Assembly: GCF_900182955.1 (NCBI RefSeq)
Contig: NZ_FXUL01000027.1
Coordinates: forward strand, 24,489 to 88,488
Reading direction: 5' to 3'
DNA from: Noviherbaspirillum suwonense
GTDB taxonomy: Bacteria; Pseudomonadota; Gammaproteobacteria; Burkholderiales; Burkholderiaceae_D
DNA length: 64,000 bases
Of the stretch, positions 10,911 through 19,875 are shown one piece after another. Below the pieces are notes generated by a model that was given only the letters and a program-made list of their open reading frames with translations, was not told the origin of the DNA and ran no database searches. The position numbers and the translations under genes were made by a program. Numbering within the stretch: position 1 is the first letter of the stretch; each line of letters opens with the position of its first letter.

Positions 10911-12427
10911 GTCTGTTCCTCCGTGGTGTTTGCCGGTCCGTGCCACAGCAGCACGGCCGCATAGGCGCGCCAAGGCGCCCAGTTCGCCGCCCGCGCCTGC
11001 AGGCCGCGTTCATCCAGGCGTCCGCCCGGCGTGCCCGACGCCGCTTTCTGCAGGCCTAGGTCGCCGGCCGGGAAGGCGTCGGGAAAGCGCAGCGCGCGCA
11101 GCGCGATGTATTGCGCGGTCCACTCGCCGATGCCGGGCACGGTTTTGAGCCGCGCCACCGTTTCCTCCAGGCCCGCACCCGGCGCGAAGCGCAGCCCGCC
11201 GTCGGCCGCAAAGCGCGCCAGCGCGACCAGCGCCGCCGCGCGTGCGCGCGGCAGGCCGATCTGGGCCAGCGTTTCGACCGGCAGTGCGGCCATGTCCTCC
11301 GGCGCCGGGAAGTGCAGCATCGCCCTGGCGCTGGGCGTTTCGGCCGGCCTGCCGAAGCGCGCGGCCAGCCGGCCCGCGAGCGTGGTGGCGCCGGCCACGC
11401 TGATCTGCTGGCCCAGCACCGCGCGCACCGCCAGTTCGAATGGCTCGAATGCGCCGGGCACGCGCAGGCCGGGCGCCCGGCCGATCGCCGCCGCAAGCAG
11501 TTCGTCCCGGCCGAGATGCGCTTCGATCGCGGCGGGATTGGCGTCGAGGTCGAACTGGCTGCGCACCCTGGCCGCCAGCGGCATCAGCAGCGGCGCCAGG
11601 CTGCCGGACGCTTCCAGGCTGACCTGGCTGCGCCCGGGCAGGTGCGACACGCGCAGCCAGCCTTCGACGCCGCCCAGCCGCACGCTGCGCACATAGCGCA
11701 GTTCGCCGCCATGCTCCTCCACCGCTTCCACGCCGGGGATCGCGCGTGTCGCAAGGTAGCGCATGATCTGCGTCCACGCATACGGCGGACGGTAGGCCAG
11801 CCGTATCGTCAGCGCGCCGCCCGCGGCATCGTCGCCGCCCGTGCGCCGCAGCACGCCCGGCGCCATCCGGTAGCGGCTCGCGAACAGCGCATTGAAGCGG
11901 CGCACGCTGCGAAAGCCGGCGGCATAGGCCACGTCCGGCATCGGCAGCGCGGTTTCCTGCAGCAGCTTCTTGGCGAACAGCAGCCGCTGGGTCTGCGCAA
12001 GCTCCACCGGCGTGACGCCGAAGTGGGCGAGCAGCACCCGGCGCACCTGCCGCGACGACAGGCCGATCTCGCTCGCGAGCCGTTCCAGCGGACCGCCCGC
12101 GCCGGCATCGTCGCCATCCGCTTCATTCAGCGCGCCCGCGGCGATGCGCTGCCAGACCGCGAACGCCAGGTTCTGCTGCAGCGCATACGGCGCCAGTTCG
12201 GGCCGGCAGCGCAGGCAGGGGCGGAACCCGGCCGCCTCGGCCGCCGCGGCCGAACTGAAGAAGACGCAGGACGACCGGCGCGGCGCGCGCACGGCGCAGA
12301 CCGGGCGGCAGTAGATGCCGGTGGTCTTGACCCCGGTGAAGAAGAGTCCGTCGAAGCGGGCGTCGCGCGCCAGCAGCGCGCGGTAGCAGCTGTCGGGGTC
12401 GGGATGGTTGTCGGTGGCGGCTTGCAT
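10907..12427 (-). CDS. alkA: Ada regulator fused to AlkA-type 3-methyladenine glycosylase
   Basis: A 506-residue fusion of three modules. Residues 12-80 are the Ada zinc domain, with C40, C44, C71 and C74 spaced like C38/C42/C69/C72 of E. coli Ada, so C40 should accept methyl groups from phosphotriesters. Residues about 85-185 are an AraC-type helix-turn-helix. Residues about 205-495 are an AlkA glycosylase with the helix-hairpin-helix TVPGIGEWTAQYIALRAL and catalytic D456 in FPAGDLGLQ. It probably senses DNA methylation, activates its own operon and excises alkylated bases. The fusion is known in Actinobacteria and Proteobacteria. It is transcribed together with ogt. Confidence 0.95.
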   Translation of the reverse strand: MQAATDNHPDPDSCYRALLARDARFDGLFFTGVKTTGIYCRPVCAVRAPRRSSCVFFSSAAAAEAAGFRPCLRCRPELAPYALQQNLAFAVWQRIAAGALNEADGDDAGAGGPLERLASEIGLSSRQVRRVLLAHFGVTPVELAQTQRLLFAKKLLQETALPMPDVAYAAGFRSVRRFNALFASRYRMAPGVLRRTGGDDAAGGALTIRLAYRPPYAWTQIMRYLATRAIPGVEAVEEHGGELRYVRSVRLGGVEGWLRVSHLPGRSQVSLEASGSLAPLLMPLAARVRSQFDLDANPAAIEAHLGRDELLAAAIGRAPGLRVPGAFEPFELAVRAVLGQQISVAGATTLAGRLAARFGRPAETPSARAMLHFPAPEDMAALPVETLAQIGLPRARAAALVALARFAADGGLRFAPGAGLEETVARLKTVPGIGEWTAQYIALRALRFPDAFPAGDLGLQKAASGTPGGRLDERGLQARAANWAPWRAYAAVLLWHGPANTTEEQT

Positions 12428-12765
12428 GGGACTGTTTATACGCGCGGCGCCGGGACGCGTCTAGCCGTTTTCGGACGGCAGGTTGGCGGGTTGCCGGCGT
12501 TCGCCGGACGGGCCTGACCGGCAGCGGATGCCGGCCAGGCGCATGCCGGATCGGGCTGTCCGCGGCCTCATTCGCCGCAGGATCTTCGAAGGTGTTTTAC
12601 GCTTGTAGCGGCGCACTTGCCGCTTCGATCCGGTTTCGCCTTGCCCGCCCATCGGGTACACGTATTTCTACTACCTTACCCCGCACCGTGTCTTTGGAGT
12701 AATCTCGCGAAAGCGTTTCAAAAATACAAGATAAACGACAAGATCAACGACAAGAGGAAGAGACA
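12428..12765. promoter_or_regulatory. Divergent upstream region of Ada-AlkA and the ABC operon
   Basis: A 338-base gene-free gap between two divergent operons, so it should hold both promoters. Near the ABC operon the base composition falls and AACGACAAGA is repeated directly at 12734-12743 and 12746-12755 (period 12), running into the AAGAGGAAGAG ribosome binding site. GC-rich short inverted repeats (CCGGCG/CGCCGG) lie around 12490-12545. I cannot name an operator. Confidence 0.4.
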
Positions 12766-13935
12766 ATGAAATATCACCTGATCGCCGCGGCCGCGGCCCT
12801 GCTGGCATGCGGCGCGGCCGGCGCCAAGGACATCCGCATAGCCCACGTGTACGACAAGACCGGCCCGCTGGAAGCCTATGCGAAGCAGACCCAGGCCGGC
12901 CTGATGATGGGGCTGGATTATGCGACCGGCGGCACCATGACCGTCAACGGCAACAAGCTGGTCGTGATCGAGAAGGACAACCAGGGCAAGCCGGACGTCG
13001 CCAAGTCGCAGCTGGCCGCCGCCTACGCCGACGACCGCGCCGACATCGCGGTCGGCCCGACCAGTTCCGGCGCCGCGCTGGCGATGCTGCCGGTGGCCGA
13101 GGAATACAAGAAGATCCTGCTGGTGGAGCCGGCCGTGGCCGACGCCATCACCGGCGAGAAATGGAACCGCTACATCTTCCGCACCGGCCGCAATTCGTCG
13201 CAGGATGCGATCTCCAACGCGGTCGCGCTGGACAAGGAAGGCGTCACCATCGCCACCATGGCGCAGGACAATGCCTTCGGCCGCGACGGCGTGAAGGCCT
13301 TCAAGGACGCGCTGAAGAAAGCCAAGCTGGCGCACGAGGAATACCTGCCCGGCACCACGACCGACTTCACCGCCGGCGCGCAACGGCTGTTCGATTCGCT
13401 GAAGGACAAGCCGGGCCGCAAGATCATCTTCATCATCTGGGCCGGCGGCAATCCGTTCAAGATCGCCGACCTCGATCCGAAACGCTACGGCATCGAGATC
13501 GCCACCGGCGGCAACATCCTGCCGGCGATGACCGCGTACAAGAACTTCCCCGGCATGGAAGGCGCGGCCTATTATTACTTCGGCATCCCGAAAAACCCGG
13601 TCAACAACTGGCTGGTGTCCGAGCATTACAAGCGCTACAAGCAGCCGCCCGATTTCTTCACCGCCGGCGGCATGTCGGCCGGCATTGCGCTGGTCGAGGC
13701 GCTGAAGAAGACCGGCGGCGCGACCGACACGGAGAAGCTGATCTCGGCGATGGAAGGCATGAGCTTCGAGTCGCCCAAGGGCAAGATGACCTTCCGCAAG
13801 GAAGACCACCAGGCGATGCAGTCGATGTACCACTTCAAGATCAAGGTCGACCCGGCGTTCGCCTGGGGCGTGCCGGAGCTGGTGCGCGAGATCAAGCCGG
13901 AAGAGATGCAGATCCCTATCCGCAACAAGCGCTGA
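12766..13935 (+). CDS. ABC importer substrate-binding protein, LivK-like
   Basis: A periplasmic type I binding protein, 389 residues, first gene of a five-gene importer operon. The signal peptide MKYHLIAAAAALLACGAAGA is followed by the mature start KDIRIAHVYDKTGPLEAYAKQ. The fold's GPTSSGAALAMLPVAEEYKK and AQDNAFGRDGVKAFKDAL segments match Peripla_BP_6 proteins of branched-chain amino acid, urea or amide importers. The sequence alone does not fix the ligand; aromatic or short-chain carboxylates are also possible. RBS AAGAGGAAGAG precedes the ATG. Confidence 0.88.
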   Translation: MKYHLIAAAAALLACGAAGAKDIRIAHVYDKTGPLEAYAKQTQAGLMMGLDYATGGTMTVNGNKLVVIEKDNQGKPDVAKSQLAAAYADDRADIAVGPTSSGAALAMLPVAEEYKKILLVEPAVADAITGEKWNRYIFRTGRNSSQDAISNAVALDKEGVTIATMAQDNAFGRDGVKAFKDALKKAKLAHEEYLPGTTTDFTAGAQRLFDSLKDKPGRKIIFIIWAGGNPFKIADLDPKRYGIEIATGGNILPAMTAYKNFPGMEGAAYYYFGIPKNPVNNWLVSEHYKRYKQPPDFFTAGGMSAGIALVEALKKTGGATDTEKLISAMEGMSFESPKGKMTFRKEDHQAMQSMYHFKIKVDPAFAWGVPELVREIKPEEMQIPIRNKR

Positions 13936-13963
13936 CCTTACACATCCTGCAGGAGCAGACGGC

Positions 13964-14734
13964 ATGACATCGCCTTCGCTGGAAACCCGCGACCTGACGA
14001 TACGCTTTGGCGGCCACGTGGCCGTCAACGCGGTGTCATGCGCCTACCAGGCCGGCACGCTGACGGCCATCGTCGGGCCGAACGGCGCGGGCAAGACGAC
14101 TTACTTCAACCTGATCTCGGGCCAGCTGAAACCCAGCGCCGGCAGCGTGCTGCTCGACGGCCGCGACATCAGCGCCCTGCCCGCGTCGGCGCGCTGCCAT
14201 GCGGGCCTCGGCCGCGCGTTCCAGCTGACCAGCCTTTTCCCCGGCCTCACCGTGATGGAGAACGTGCGGCTGGCGCTGCAGTCGAGGAAGCGGCTGGGGC
14301 TGGACCTCTGGCATGTCTGGAGCGACCACAAGGACCTGGTCGCGCGCGCCGACGCCGTGCTGGAAAGCGTCGCGCTGGCCGGCCGGCGGGACACGGTGGC
14401 GGCGCTGCTGCCGCACGGCGACCAGCGCAAGCTGGAAGTCGGCCTGCTGATGGCGCTGGACCCGGTGGTCTACATGTTCGACGAGCCGACCGCCGGCATG
14501 AGCGTCGACGAAGTGCCGGTGATACTGGACCTGATACGCATGCTGAAGAAAGACCGCAGCAAGACCATCCTGCTGGTCGAGCACAAGATGGACGTGGTGC
14601 GCGAGCTGGCCGACCGCATCATCGTGCTGCATAACGGCACGCTGATGGCCGACGGCGAACCGGAAGCGGTGATCGCGTCGCCGGTGGTGCAGCAGGCCTA
14701 CCTCGGCATGGCCGCGGTGGAGGAAGCCGCATGA
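13964..14734 (+). CDS. ABC importer ATPase, LivG type
   Basis: One of two cytoplasmic ATPases of the importer, 256 residues. The Walker A motif GPNGAGKTT spans 38-46, the Walker B is VVYMFDEPTAGMS, and the switch histidine is in VEHKMDVV. The ABC signature reads LLPHGDQRKLE instead of the canonical LSGGQ, a common LivG-like deviation. It starts 28 bases after the binding-protein gene and its end overlaps the next ATPase by 4 bases (ATGA). Confidence 0.92.
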   Translation: MTSPSLETRDLTIRFGGHVAVNAVSCAYQAGTLTAIVGPNGAGKTTYFNLISGQLKPSAGSVLLDGRDISALPASARCHAGLGRAFQLTSLFPGLTVMENVRLALQSRKRLGLDLWHVWSDHKDLVARADAVLESVALAGRRDTVAALLPHGDQRKLEVGLLMALDPVVYMFDEPTAGMSVDEVPVILDLIRMLKKDRSKTILLVEHKMDVVRELADRIIVLHNGTLMADGEPEAVIASPVVQQAYLGMAAVEEAA

Positions 14735-15468
14735 ACGCGCCGCTGCTGAAGCTGTCCGCGGTGGAAACCCGGATCGGCGCGTATCACATCCTGCATGGCG
14801 TCGACTTCGAGGTGCCGCGCGGCCAGCTGACCATGCTGCTCGGCCGCAACGGCGCGGGCAAGACCACGACCCTGCGCACCATCATGGGCCTGTGGAAGCC
14901 CAGCGCCGGCAGCGTGCAGTTCGACGGCCGCGAGATCGGCGGCATGGCCACGCCCGAGATCGCGCGCCTGGGCATTGCCTACGTGCCGGAAAGCATGGGC
15001 ATCTTCGCCGACCTGTCGGTGCGCGACAACATGGTGCTGGCCGCGCGCGGCGCCCGCGGCGCGGACGACATCGACGCGGCGCGGCTGGAGTGGATCTTCA
15101 ACCTCTTCCCCGCGATGAAGACCTTCTGGCTGCACCCGGCTGGCAAGCTCTCCGGCGGCCAGAAGCAGATGCTGGCGGTGTCGCGCGCCATCGTCGAGCC
15201 GAGGAAGCTGATCCTGATCGACGAACCCAGCAAGGGGCTGGCGCCGGCCATGATCGCCAACATGATCGCCGCCTTCCGCGAACTGAAGAATACCGACACC
15301 ACCATCCTGCTGGTCGAGCAGAACTTCAACTTTGCCAGGCAGCTCGGCGACACGGTGGCGGTGATGGACGACGGCCGCATCGTGCATCGCGGCGCGATGG
15401 CCGAACTGGCCGACAACCAGGACCTGCAGACGCGGCTGCTCGGGCTGTCGCTGGCTGCGCATCAATAG
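14731..15468 (+). CDS. ABC importer ATPase, LivF type
   Basis: The second ATPase, 245 residues. It has Walker A GRNGAGKTT near 35, a canonical signature LSGGQKQMLAVSRAI, Walker B LILIDEPSKGLAP and the switch segment LLVEQNFNFA. The start codon overlaps the stop of the LivG-type gene, showing tight coupling, and 14 bases separate it from the first permease. The pair of a degenerate-signature and a canonical-signature ATPase is normal for this importer class. Confidence 0.93.
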   Translation: MNAPLLKLSAVETRIGAYHILHGVDFEVPRGQLTMLLGRNGAGKTTTLRTIMGLWKPSAGSVQFDGREIGGMATPEIARLGIAYVPESMGIFADLSVRDNMVLAARGARGADDIDAARLEWIFNLFPAMKTFWLHPAGKLSGGQKQMLAVSRAIVEPRKLILIDEPSKGLAPAMIANMIAAFRELKNTDTTILLVEQNFNFARQLGDTVAVMDDGRIVHRGAMAELADNQDLQTRLLGLSLAAHQ

Positions 15469-15482
15469 GAAACGAGGCCCGC

Positions 15483-16502
15483 ATGTCCGCCATTCCCCTG
15501 AAAACCCCGGCGTCGCCGCCGCGCGCCGCCGCCATCGACTGGGCGCCGCTGCTGCTCACGCCCCTGCTGGCGCTGGCCGCGCTGCCGCTGGTCGGCTCCG
15601 GCAGCACCTGGATCACGCTCACCGCAGCCGGCCTGGCGATGGGCATGATCATCTTCATCATCGCGTCCGGCCTGACGCTGATCTTCGGGCTGATGGACGT
15701 GCTCAACTTCGGCCACGGCGTGTTCATCGCGCTGGGCGCCTTCGTCGCGGTGTCGGTGCTGGGCGCGCTGCCGGCCTGGACCACCGCCGACAGCCTGGGC
15801 CTGAACCTGGCCGCGATCGGCCTGGCGATGGTCGCGGCGATGGTCGCGGCCGGCGCGGCCGGCTGGCTGTTCGAGCGGCTGCTGGTGCGCCGCGTCTACG
15901 GCCTGCACCTGATGCAGATCCTGATCACCATGGGCGGCATGGTGGTCGGCGAGGAACTGATCAAGATGATCTGGGGCCCGCAGATGATCGCGCTGGAAGT
16001 GCCCACGGCGCTGCGCGGCGCGCTGCTGTTCGGCGACGCCGCGATTGAAAAATACCGGCTGCTGGCGGTGGCGGTCGGCCTGGTCGTGTTCGTCGCGCTG
16101 CTGCTGGTGCTGAACCGGACCAAGCTGGGCCTCCTGATCCGCGCCGGCGTGCAGGACAAGGAAATGGTCGAGAGCCTGGGCTACCGGATCCGCCGCCTGT
16201 TCGTCGGCGTCTTCGTCGCCGGCTCGGCGCTGGCCGGTCTGGGCGGCGTGATGTGGGGCCTGTACCAGCAGGGCGTGGTGCCGCAGATGGGCGCGCGGGT
16301 CAATGTGCTGATCTTCATCGTCATCATCATCGGCGGCCTCGGCTCCACCACCGGCTGCTTCGTCGGCGCGATGCTGGTCGGCCTGCTGGCCAACTACACC
16401 GGCTTCCTCGCGCCCAAGCTGGCGCTGTTCTCCAACATCCTGCTGATGGCCGCGGTGCTGCTGTGGCGGCCGCAGGGACTCTACCCGGTGACCAACCGAT
16501 GA
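15483..16502 (+). CDS. ABC importer permease, LivH type
   Basis: An inner-membrane permease of 339 residues with about eight hydrophobic segments. Family features are IIASGLTLIFGLMDVLNFGHGVFIALGAF and the glycine-rich ALAGLGGVMWGLYQQ loop. The start at 15483 (MSAIPLKTP) follows a GGAAACGAGGCCC region; a longer open frame extends into the upstream gene but is only overlap. The last four bases overlap the LivM-type gene (ATGA). Confidence 0.9.
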   Translation: MSAIPLKTPASPPRAAAIDWAPLLLTPLLALAALPLVGSGSTWITLTAAGLAMGMIIFIIASGLTLIFGLMDVLNFGHGVFIALGAFVAVSVLGALPAWTTADSLGLNLAAIGLAMVAAMVAAGAAGWLFERLLVRRVYGLHLMQILITMGGMVVGEELIKMIWGPQMIALEVPTALRGALLFGDAAIEKYRLLAVAVGLVVFVALLLVLNRTKLGLLIRAGVQDKEMVESLGYRIRRLFVGVFVAGSALAGLGGVMWGLYQQGVVPQMGARVNVLIFIVIIIGGLGSTTGCFVGAMLVGLLANYTGFLAPKLALFSNILLMAAVLLWRPQGLYPVTNR

Positions 16503-17557
16503 TCTCCCGCCTGTTTTCCCACGACCTGCCGCGCAGCCGGGCGCTGACGGTCATCCTGCTGCTGATCCTGCTCGGCCTGGCTTTTGCGCCTTTCCTGTTC
16601 CCCGGCGCGAAAGCGCTCAACGTCGCCGCCAAGGTGCTGGTGTTCATCGTTCTGGTCGCCAGCTACGACCTGCTGCTGGGGTACACCGGCATCGTGTCCT
16701 TCGCGCACACCATGTTCTTCGGCATCGGCGCCTACGGCGTGGCGATCGCCAGCAGCCGCATGGGACCGACCTGGACCGCGCTGGGCACCGGCGTCGCGGT
16801 CGCGGTGCTGCTGTCGCTGGCGCTGTCGTTTGCGATCGGCCTGTTCTCGCTGCGGGTGCGCGCCATTTTCTACGCGATGATCACGCTGGCGGTGGCGTCG
16901 GCCTTCCAGACGCTGGCCTCGCAGGTGTCCGACCTGACCGGCGGCGAGGACGGCCTGAACTTCAAGCTGCCCGAACTGCTGTCCCCCGCCTACCGCTTCG
17001 CCGAGGAACGCTTCCTGGGCGCGTCGCTGGACGGCAAGTTCATCACCTACTACATCGTCTTCTTCACCGCCGCGCTGCTGTTCCTGGCCCTGCTGCGCAT
17101 CGTCAACTCGCCGTTCGGCCGCGTGCTGCAGGCCATCCGCGAGAACGATTTCCGCGCCGAGGCGATAGGCTACCGCACCGTGGTCTACCGGACGCTGTCC
17201 AACGTGCTGGCGGCGGTGTTCGCCACGCTGGCGGGCGCCTTGCTGGCGCTCTGGCTGCGCTACAACAGCGCGGACACCTCGCTGTCGTTCGAGATCATGG
17301 TCGATATCCTGCTCATCGTCGTCATCGGCGGGATGGGGACGATGTATGGGGCCGTTTGCGGGGCGGTGCTGTTCATCCTTGCGCAGAGCTATCTGCAGGA
17401 TTTGATGGCGGCCGGTGCCGGCGCGGCGCAGGACTTGCCGTGGCTGGCGGCGCTGCTGTCGCCGGATCGCTGGCTGCTGTGGCTGGGGGTGCTATTCGTG
17501 CTATCGGTGTATTTCTTTCCGACCGGGGTGGTCGGGAAGTTGAGGAAGGTTCGTTAG
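16499..17557 (+). CDS. ABC importer permease, LivM type
   Basis: The second permease, 352 residues, completing the importer. It has multiple membrane segments, the family motif SYDLLLGYTGIVSFAHTMFFGIGAYG near residue 55, and VVIGGMGTMYGAVCGAVLF near the C-terminus. The start overlaps the LivH-type stop. The last 250 or so bases of the gene are less GC-rich than the rest and run into the large inverted repeat that starts about 17 bases after the stop. Confidence 0.9.
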   Translation: MISRLFSHDLPRSRALTVILLLILLGLAFAPFLFPGAKALNVAAKVLVFIVLVASYDLLLGYTGIVSFAHTMFFGIGAYGVAIASSRMGPTWTALGTGVAVAVLLSLALSFAIGLFSLRVRAIFYAMITLAVASAFQTLASQVSDLTGGEDGLNFKLPELLSPAYRFAEERFLGASLDGKFITYYIVFFTAALLFLALLRIVNSPFGRVLQAIRENDFRAEAIGYRTVVYRTLSNVLAAVFATLAGALLALWLRYNSADTSLSFEIMVDILLIVVIGGMGTMYGAVCGAVLFILAQSYLQDLMAAGAGAAQDLPWLAALLSPDRWLLWLGVLFVLSVYFFPTGVVGKLRKVR

Positions 17558-17573
17558 CACGATCAGGCTGATG

Positions 17574-18345
17574 CTGTTAGCGCCGCGCAGCGACAGTTGC
17601 AGTTGCTTGTGAAGTGGCCGTTGCCGTTGCAGTGAATCCCCGTTGATGACGCCACGTCGCTGGTGCCGAAATCGGATAAAGAAGCGTCCGCTGTCTGAGC
17701 GAAGCGAGTTTCGGACGCTTCCCGATTTCGGTGCCAGCGGCGTGGGCACCCCGCGCAGCGGGGCGGCATCTCCGGGGTCGCCTTCTCTTGTCTACTTCTC
17801 TTGGCGAAGCAAGAGAAGTAGGTCGGCTGCCGGGCCGAAACCCGGCCAGGTCGCCCGGCAGGCCAGCCGGTATTGCTTCATCCGCCCGCCGGCGCACCGT
17901 CGCGAAGCCGCTTCTGCAGTTTGCGGCGGCTGCACGTTACGAGAACGCACCACAGCGCAAGGCGCCGATGCTGCGTCTGCTGGCGGGTGAAACATTGAGG
18001 CTTCACTGCCGTGGGGAGTAGCCGGGTGTTCGGCCCGGCGGCCGACCCGCTTTTTTGCTTCGCCAAAAAAGTGGGGCAAAAAAGGCGACCCCTACGATGG
18101 CGGTCCGCTGCGCGGACTGCACGCGCCGCCAGCACCTGAAACGGGAAGCGTCCGAAACTCGCTTCGCTCAGACAGCGGACGCTTCTTTATCCGTTTCAGG
18201 CGCTGGCGACGCGTCGCCATCTAACGGGGATTCACTGCAACGGCAACGGCCACTTCACAAGCAGCGGCAGCGGCAGCGGCAGCGGCAACTGCAACTGCAA
18301 CTGCAACTGCAACCGTCGCTGCGCGGAGCCAACTGCAACGGCCAC
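17574..18345. repeat. Large imperfect inverted repeat with nested hairpins
   Basis: Two arms of roughly 280-330 bases lie head to head around a centre near 17850-18015. Matching parts include AACGGGGATTCACTGCAACG on the plus strand in the right arm and its complement in the left arm. Each arm also contains its own hairpin: GAAGCGTCCG at 17681-17690 pairs with 17712-17721, and at 18145-18154 with 18176-18185. The flanking stems differ between arms (CCGAAATCGG with CCGATTTCGG on the left, CCTGAAACGG with CCGTTTCAGG on the right) but stay self-complementary. Each arm has a further inner hairpin (17792-17821 and 18050-18071). Open frames here are arginine/alanine-rich artefacts. No gene is supported. 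Confidence 0.8.
18261..18313. repeat. Hexanucleotide tandem repeats GCAGCG and GCAACT
   Basis: Four GCAGCG-type units pass directly into about five GCAACT units at the outer side of the right arm. The corresponding left-arm position has only about two units of the complementary hexamer (AGTTGC), so the array length differs between arms, as expected for slippage. Confidence 0.8.
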
Positions 18346-18508
18346 TGTCGCTACGCGGAACGTCAACAGCAACTGCCGCTGCGCGACCAGAACTGATACC
18401 TCCACGCCCCAACCCATTCCCATATTCATGCCCAATAAAACAATCCCCCAAGCGCACTCCACTCATGCTGCGCTACACTCGTAGCTCAAAAAACATAACG
18501 ATATCGCC

Positions 18509-19723
18509 ATGCACCCAGACACCCGCGCACCCAGCCTGAAAACCATTCTCCTCTGTACCGGCCTCATCCTCACCCTGGCCATGGGCGTGCGCCACGGTTT
18601 CGGTTTCTGGCTGCAGCCCATCTCCCAGGCCAACAACTGGACCCGTGAAACCTACTCGCTGGCGATGGCGCTGCAGAACCTGATGTGGGGCGTCTTCGGC
18701 CCGTTCGCCGGCATGGCGGCCGACCGCTTCGGCACCGCCCGCGTCGCCATCTTCGGCGCGCTGCTGTACGCGGCGGGGCTGCTGTGGATGGCGACCGTCA
18801 CGCATCCGGCACTGTTTGTCATCGGCTCCGGCATGCTGATCGGCGGCGGGCTGTCCTGCACCGCATTCGGCGCGATGAGCGGCATTATCGGGCGTACCGC
18901 GCCGGAGACGAAACGGTCGTGGGCATTCGGCATTTCCGGTGCGGCCAGTTCCTTCGGCCAGTTCGCGCTGATGCCCATCGAGCAGCAGCTCATCGGCGCC
19001 ATCGGCTGGCAATATGCGTTCTTTGCCCTTGCTGCGCTGGTCGTGCTGGTGATGGTGCCGATGGCGCTGTTCCTGCGCGAGCCGGACGTGGTGCGCAGCG
19101 GTCCGCAGCAGAGCATGCCCGAGGCGATACGCGAAGCCTTTGCCTACAAGCCCTTCCTGCTGCTGCTGGCCGGCTACTTTGTCTGTGGCTTCCAGCTGGT
19201 GTTCATCGGCGTGCACATGCCGGCTTATCTGAAGGACCGCGGCCTGACCGACCCGGGCGTGGCGGTCATGGCGCTGGCGCTGATCGGGCTGTTCAATATC
19301 GTCGGCTCCTACCTGGCCGGACGCCTCGGCGGCTGGCTGCCCAAGCGTTACCTGCTGTCCTCCATCTACCTGGCGCGCGCGGCGGCGATCGCGCTGTTCC
19401 TGGTGGCGCCCCTGACGCCGGCGTCGGTGTATGTTTTCTCGGCTTTCATGGGCCTGCTGTGGCTGTCCACGGTGCCGCTGACGAATGGCGTGATCGCCGG
19501 CATTTTCGGCGTGCGCTACCTGTCCATGCTGTCGGGTTTCGTGTTTTTTTCACACCAGGTCGGCAGCTTCCTGGGCGTCTGGCTGGGCGGCTTCCTCTAC
19601 ACCCGGCAGGGGAACTACAACACGGTCTGGATGATCACTATTGGACTAGGCATATGCGCAGCGCTCGTCAATCTGCCTATTGATGAAAAACCCATCGTAC
19701 GCATCCAGCCGGCAACTGCCTGA
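18509..19723 (+). CDS. Major facilitator superfamily transporter
   Basis: A 404-residue inner-membrane secondary transporter with about 12 membrane segments. The MFS inter-helix motif appears as GMAADRFGTARVAIFGALLYAAG near residue 68 and its weaker repeat as AGRLGGWLPKRYLLS near 270. It resembles the monocarboxylate and oxalate/formate-like MFS branch (VRHGFGFWLQPISQANNW at the N-terminus), but the substrate cannot be read from sequence. Two small genes follow closely on the same strand. Confidence 0.88.
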   Translation: MHPDTRAPSLKTILLCTGLILTLAMGVRHGFGFWLQPISQANNWTRETYSLAMALQNLMWGVFGPFAGMAADRFGTARVAIFGALLYAAGLLWMATVTHPALFVIGSGMLIGGGLSCTAFGAMSGIIGRTAPETKRSWAFGISGAASSFGQFALMPIEQQLIGAIGWQYAFFALAALVVLVMVPMALFLREPDVVRSGPQQSMPEAIREAFAYKPFLLLLAGYFVCGFQLVFIGVHMPAYLKDRGLTDPGVAVMALALIGLFNIVGSYLAGRLGGWLPKRYLLSSIYLARAAAIALFLVAPLTPASVYVFSAFMGLLWLSTVPLTNGVIAGIFGVRYLSMLSGFVFFSHQVGSFLGVWLGGFLYTRQGNYNTVWMITIGLGICAALVNLPIDEKPIVRIQPATA

Positions 19724-19731
19724 AGGAGTCC

Positions 19732-19863
19732 ATGATGCCCGCCCTCGTCAAACGCCTGCTTTGGTATGCCCTGATGGCAGCGGCGCTGGCGCTGCCGTTC
19801 GCCGCCTACCTGCAGCCGCAGTTCATGGTCGACCTCGCGAACCGGATCATGCTGTGCACCTGA
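19732..19863 (+). CDS. 43-residue single-pass membrane protein
   Basis: A short gene with a good ribosome binding site (AAGGAGTC five bases before ATGATG). The product, MMPALVKRLLWYALMAAA at its start, has one hydrophobic helix followed by QPQFMVDLANRIMLCT. It starts 8 bases after the MFS stop and ends 12 bases before the DUF3717 gene, so a three-gene operon is likely. I know of no function; small membrane proteins often modulate a partner transporter, which here is only inference. An overlapping frame at 19680 is a shadow. Confidence 0.6.
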   Translation: MMPALVKRLLWYALMAAALALPFAAYLQPQFMVDLANRIMLCT

Positions 19864-19875
19864 ACAGGAAAACGC

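Noticed and set aside
17574..18345. Insertion sequence or transposon ends
   Set aside because: No transposase gene lies between the arms and no target-site duplication was seen.
17643..18396. Frames inside the large inverted repeat
   Set aside because: They arise from the repeat itself, are Arg/Ala or Cys/Asn rich, and no start signal or domain is seen.
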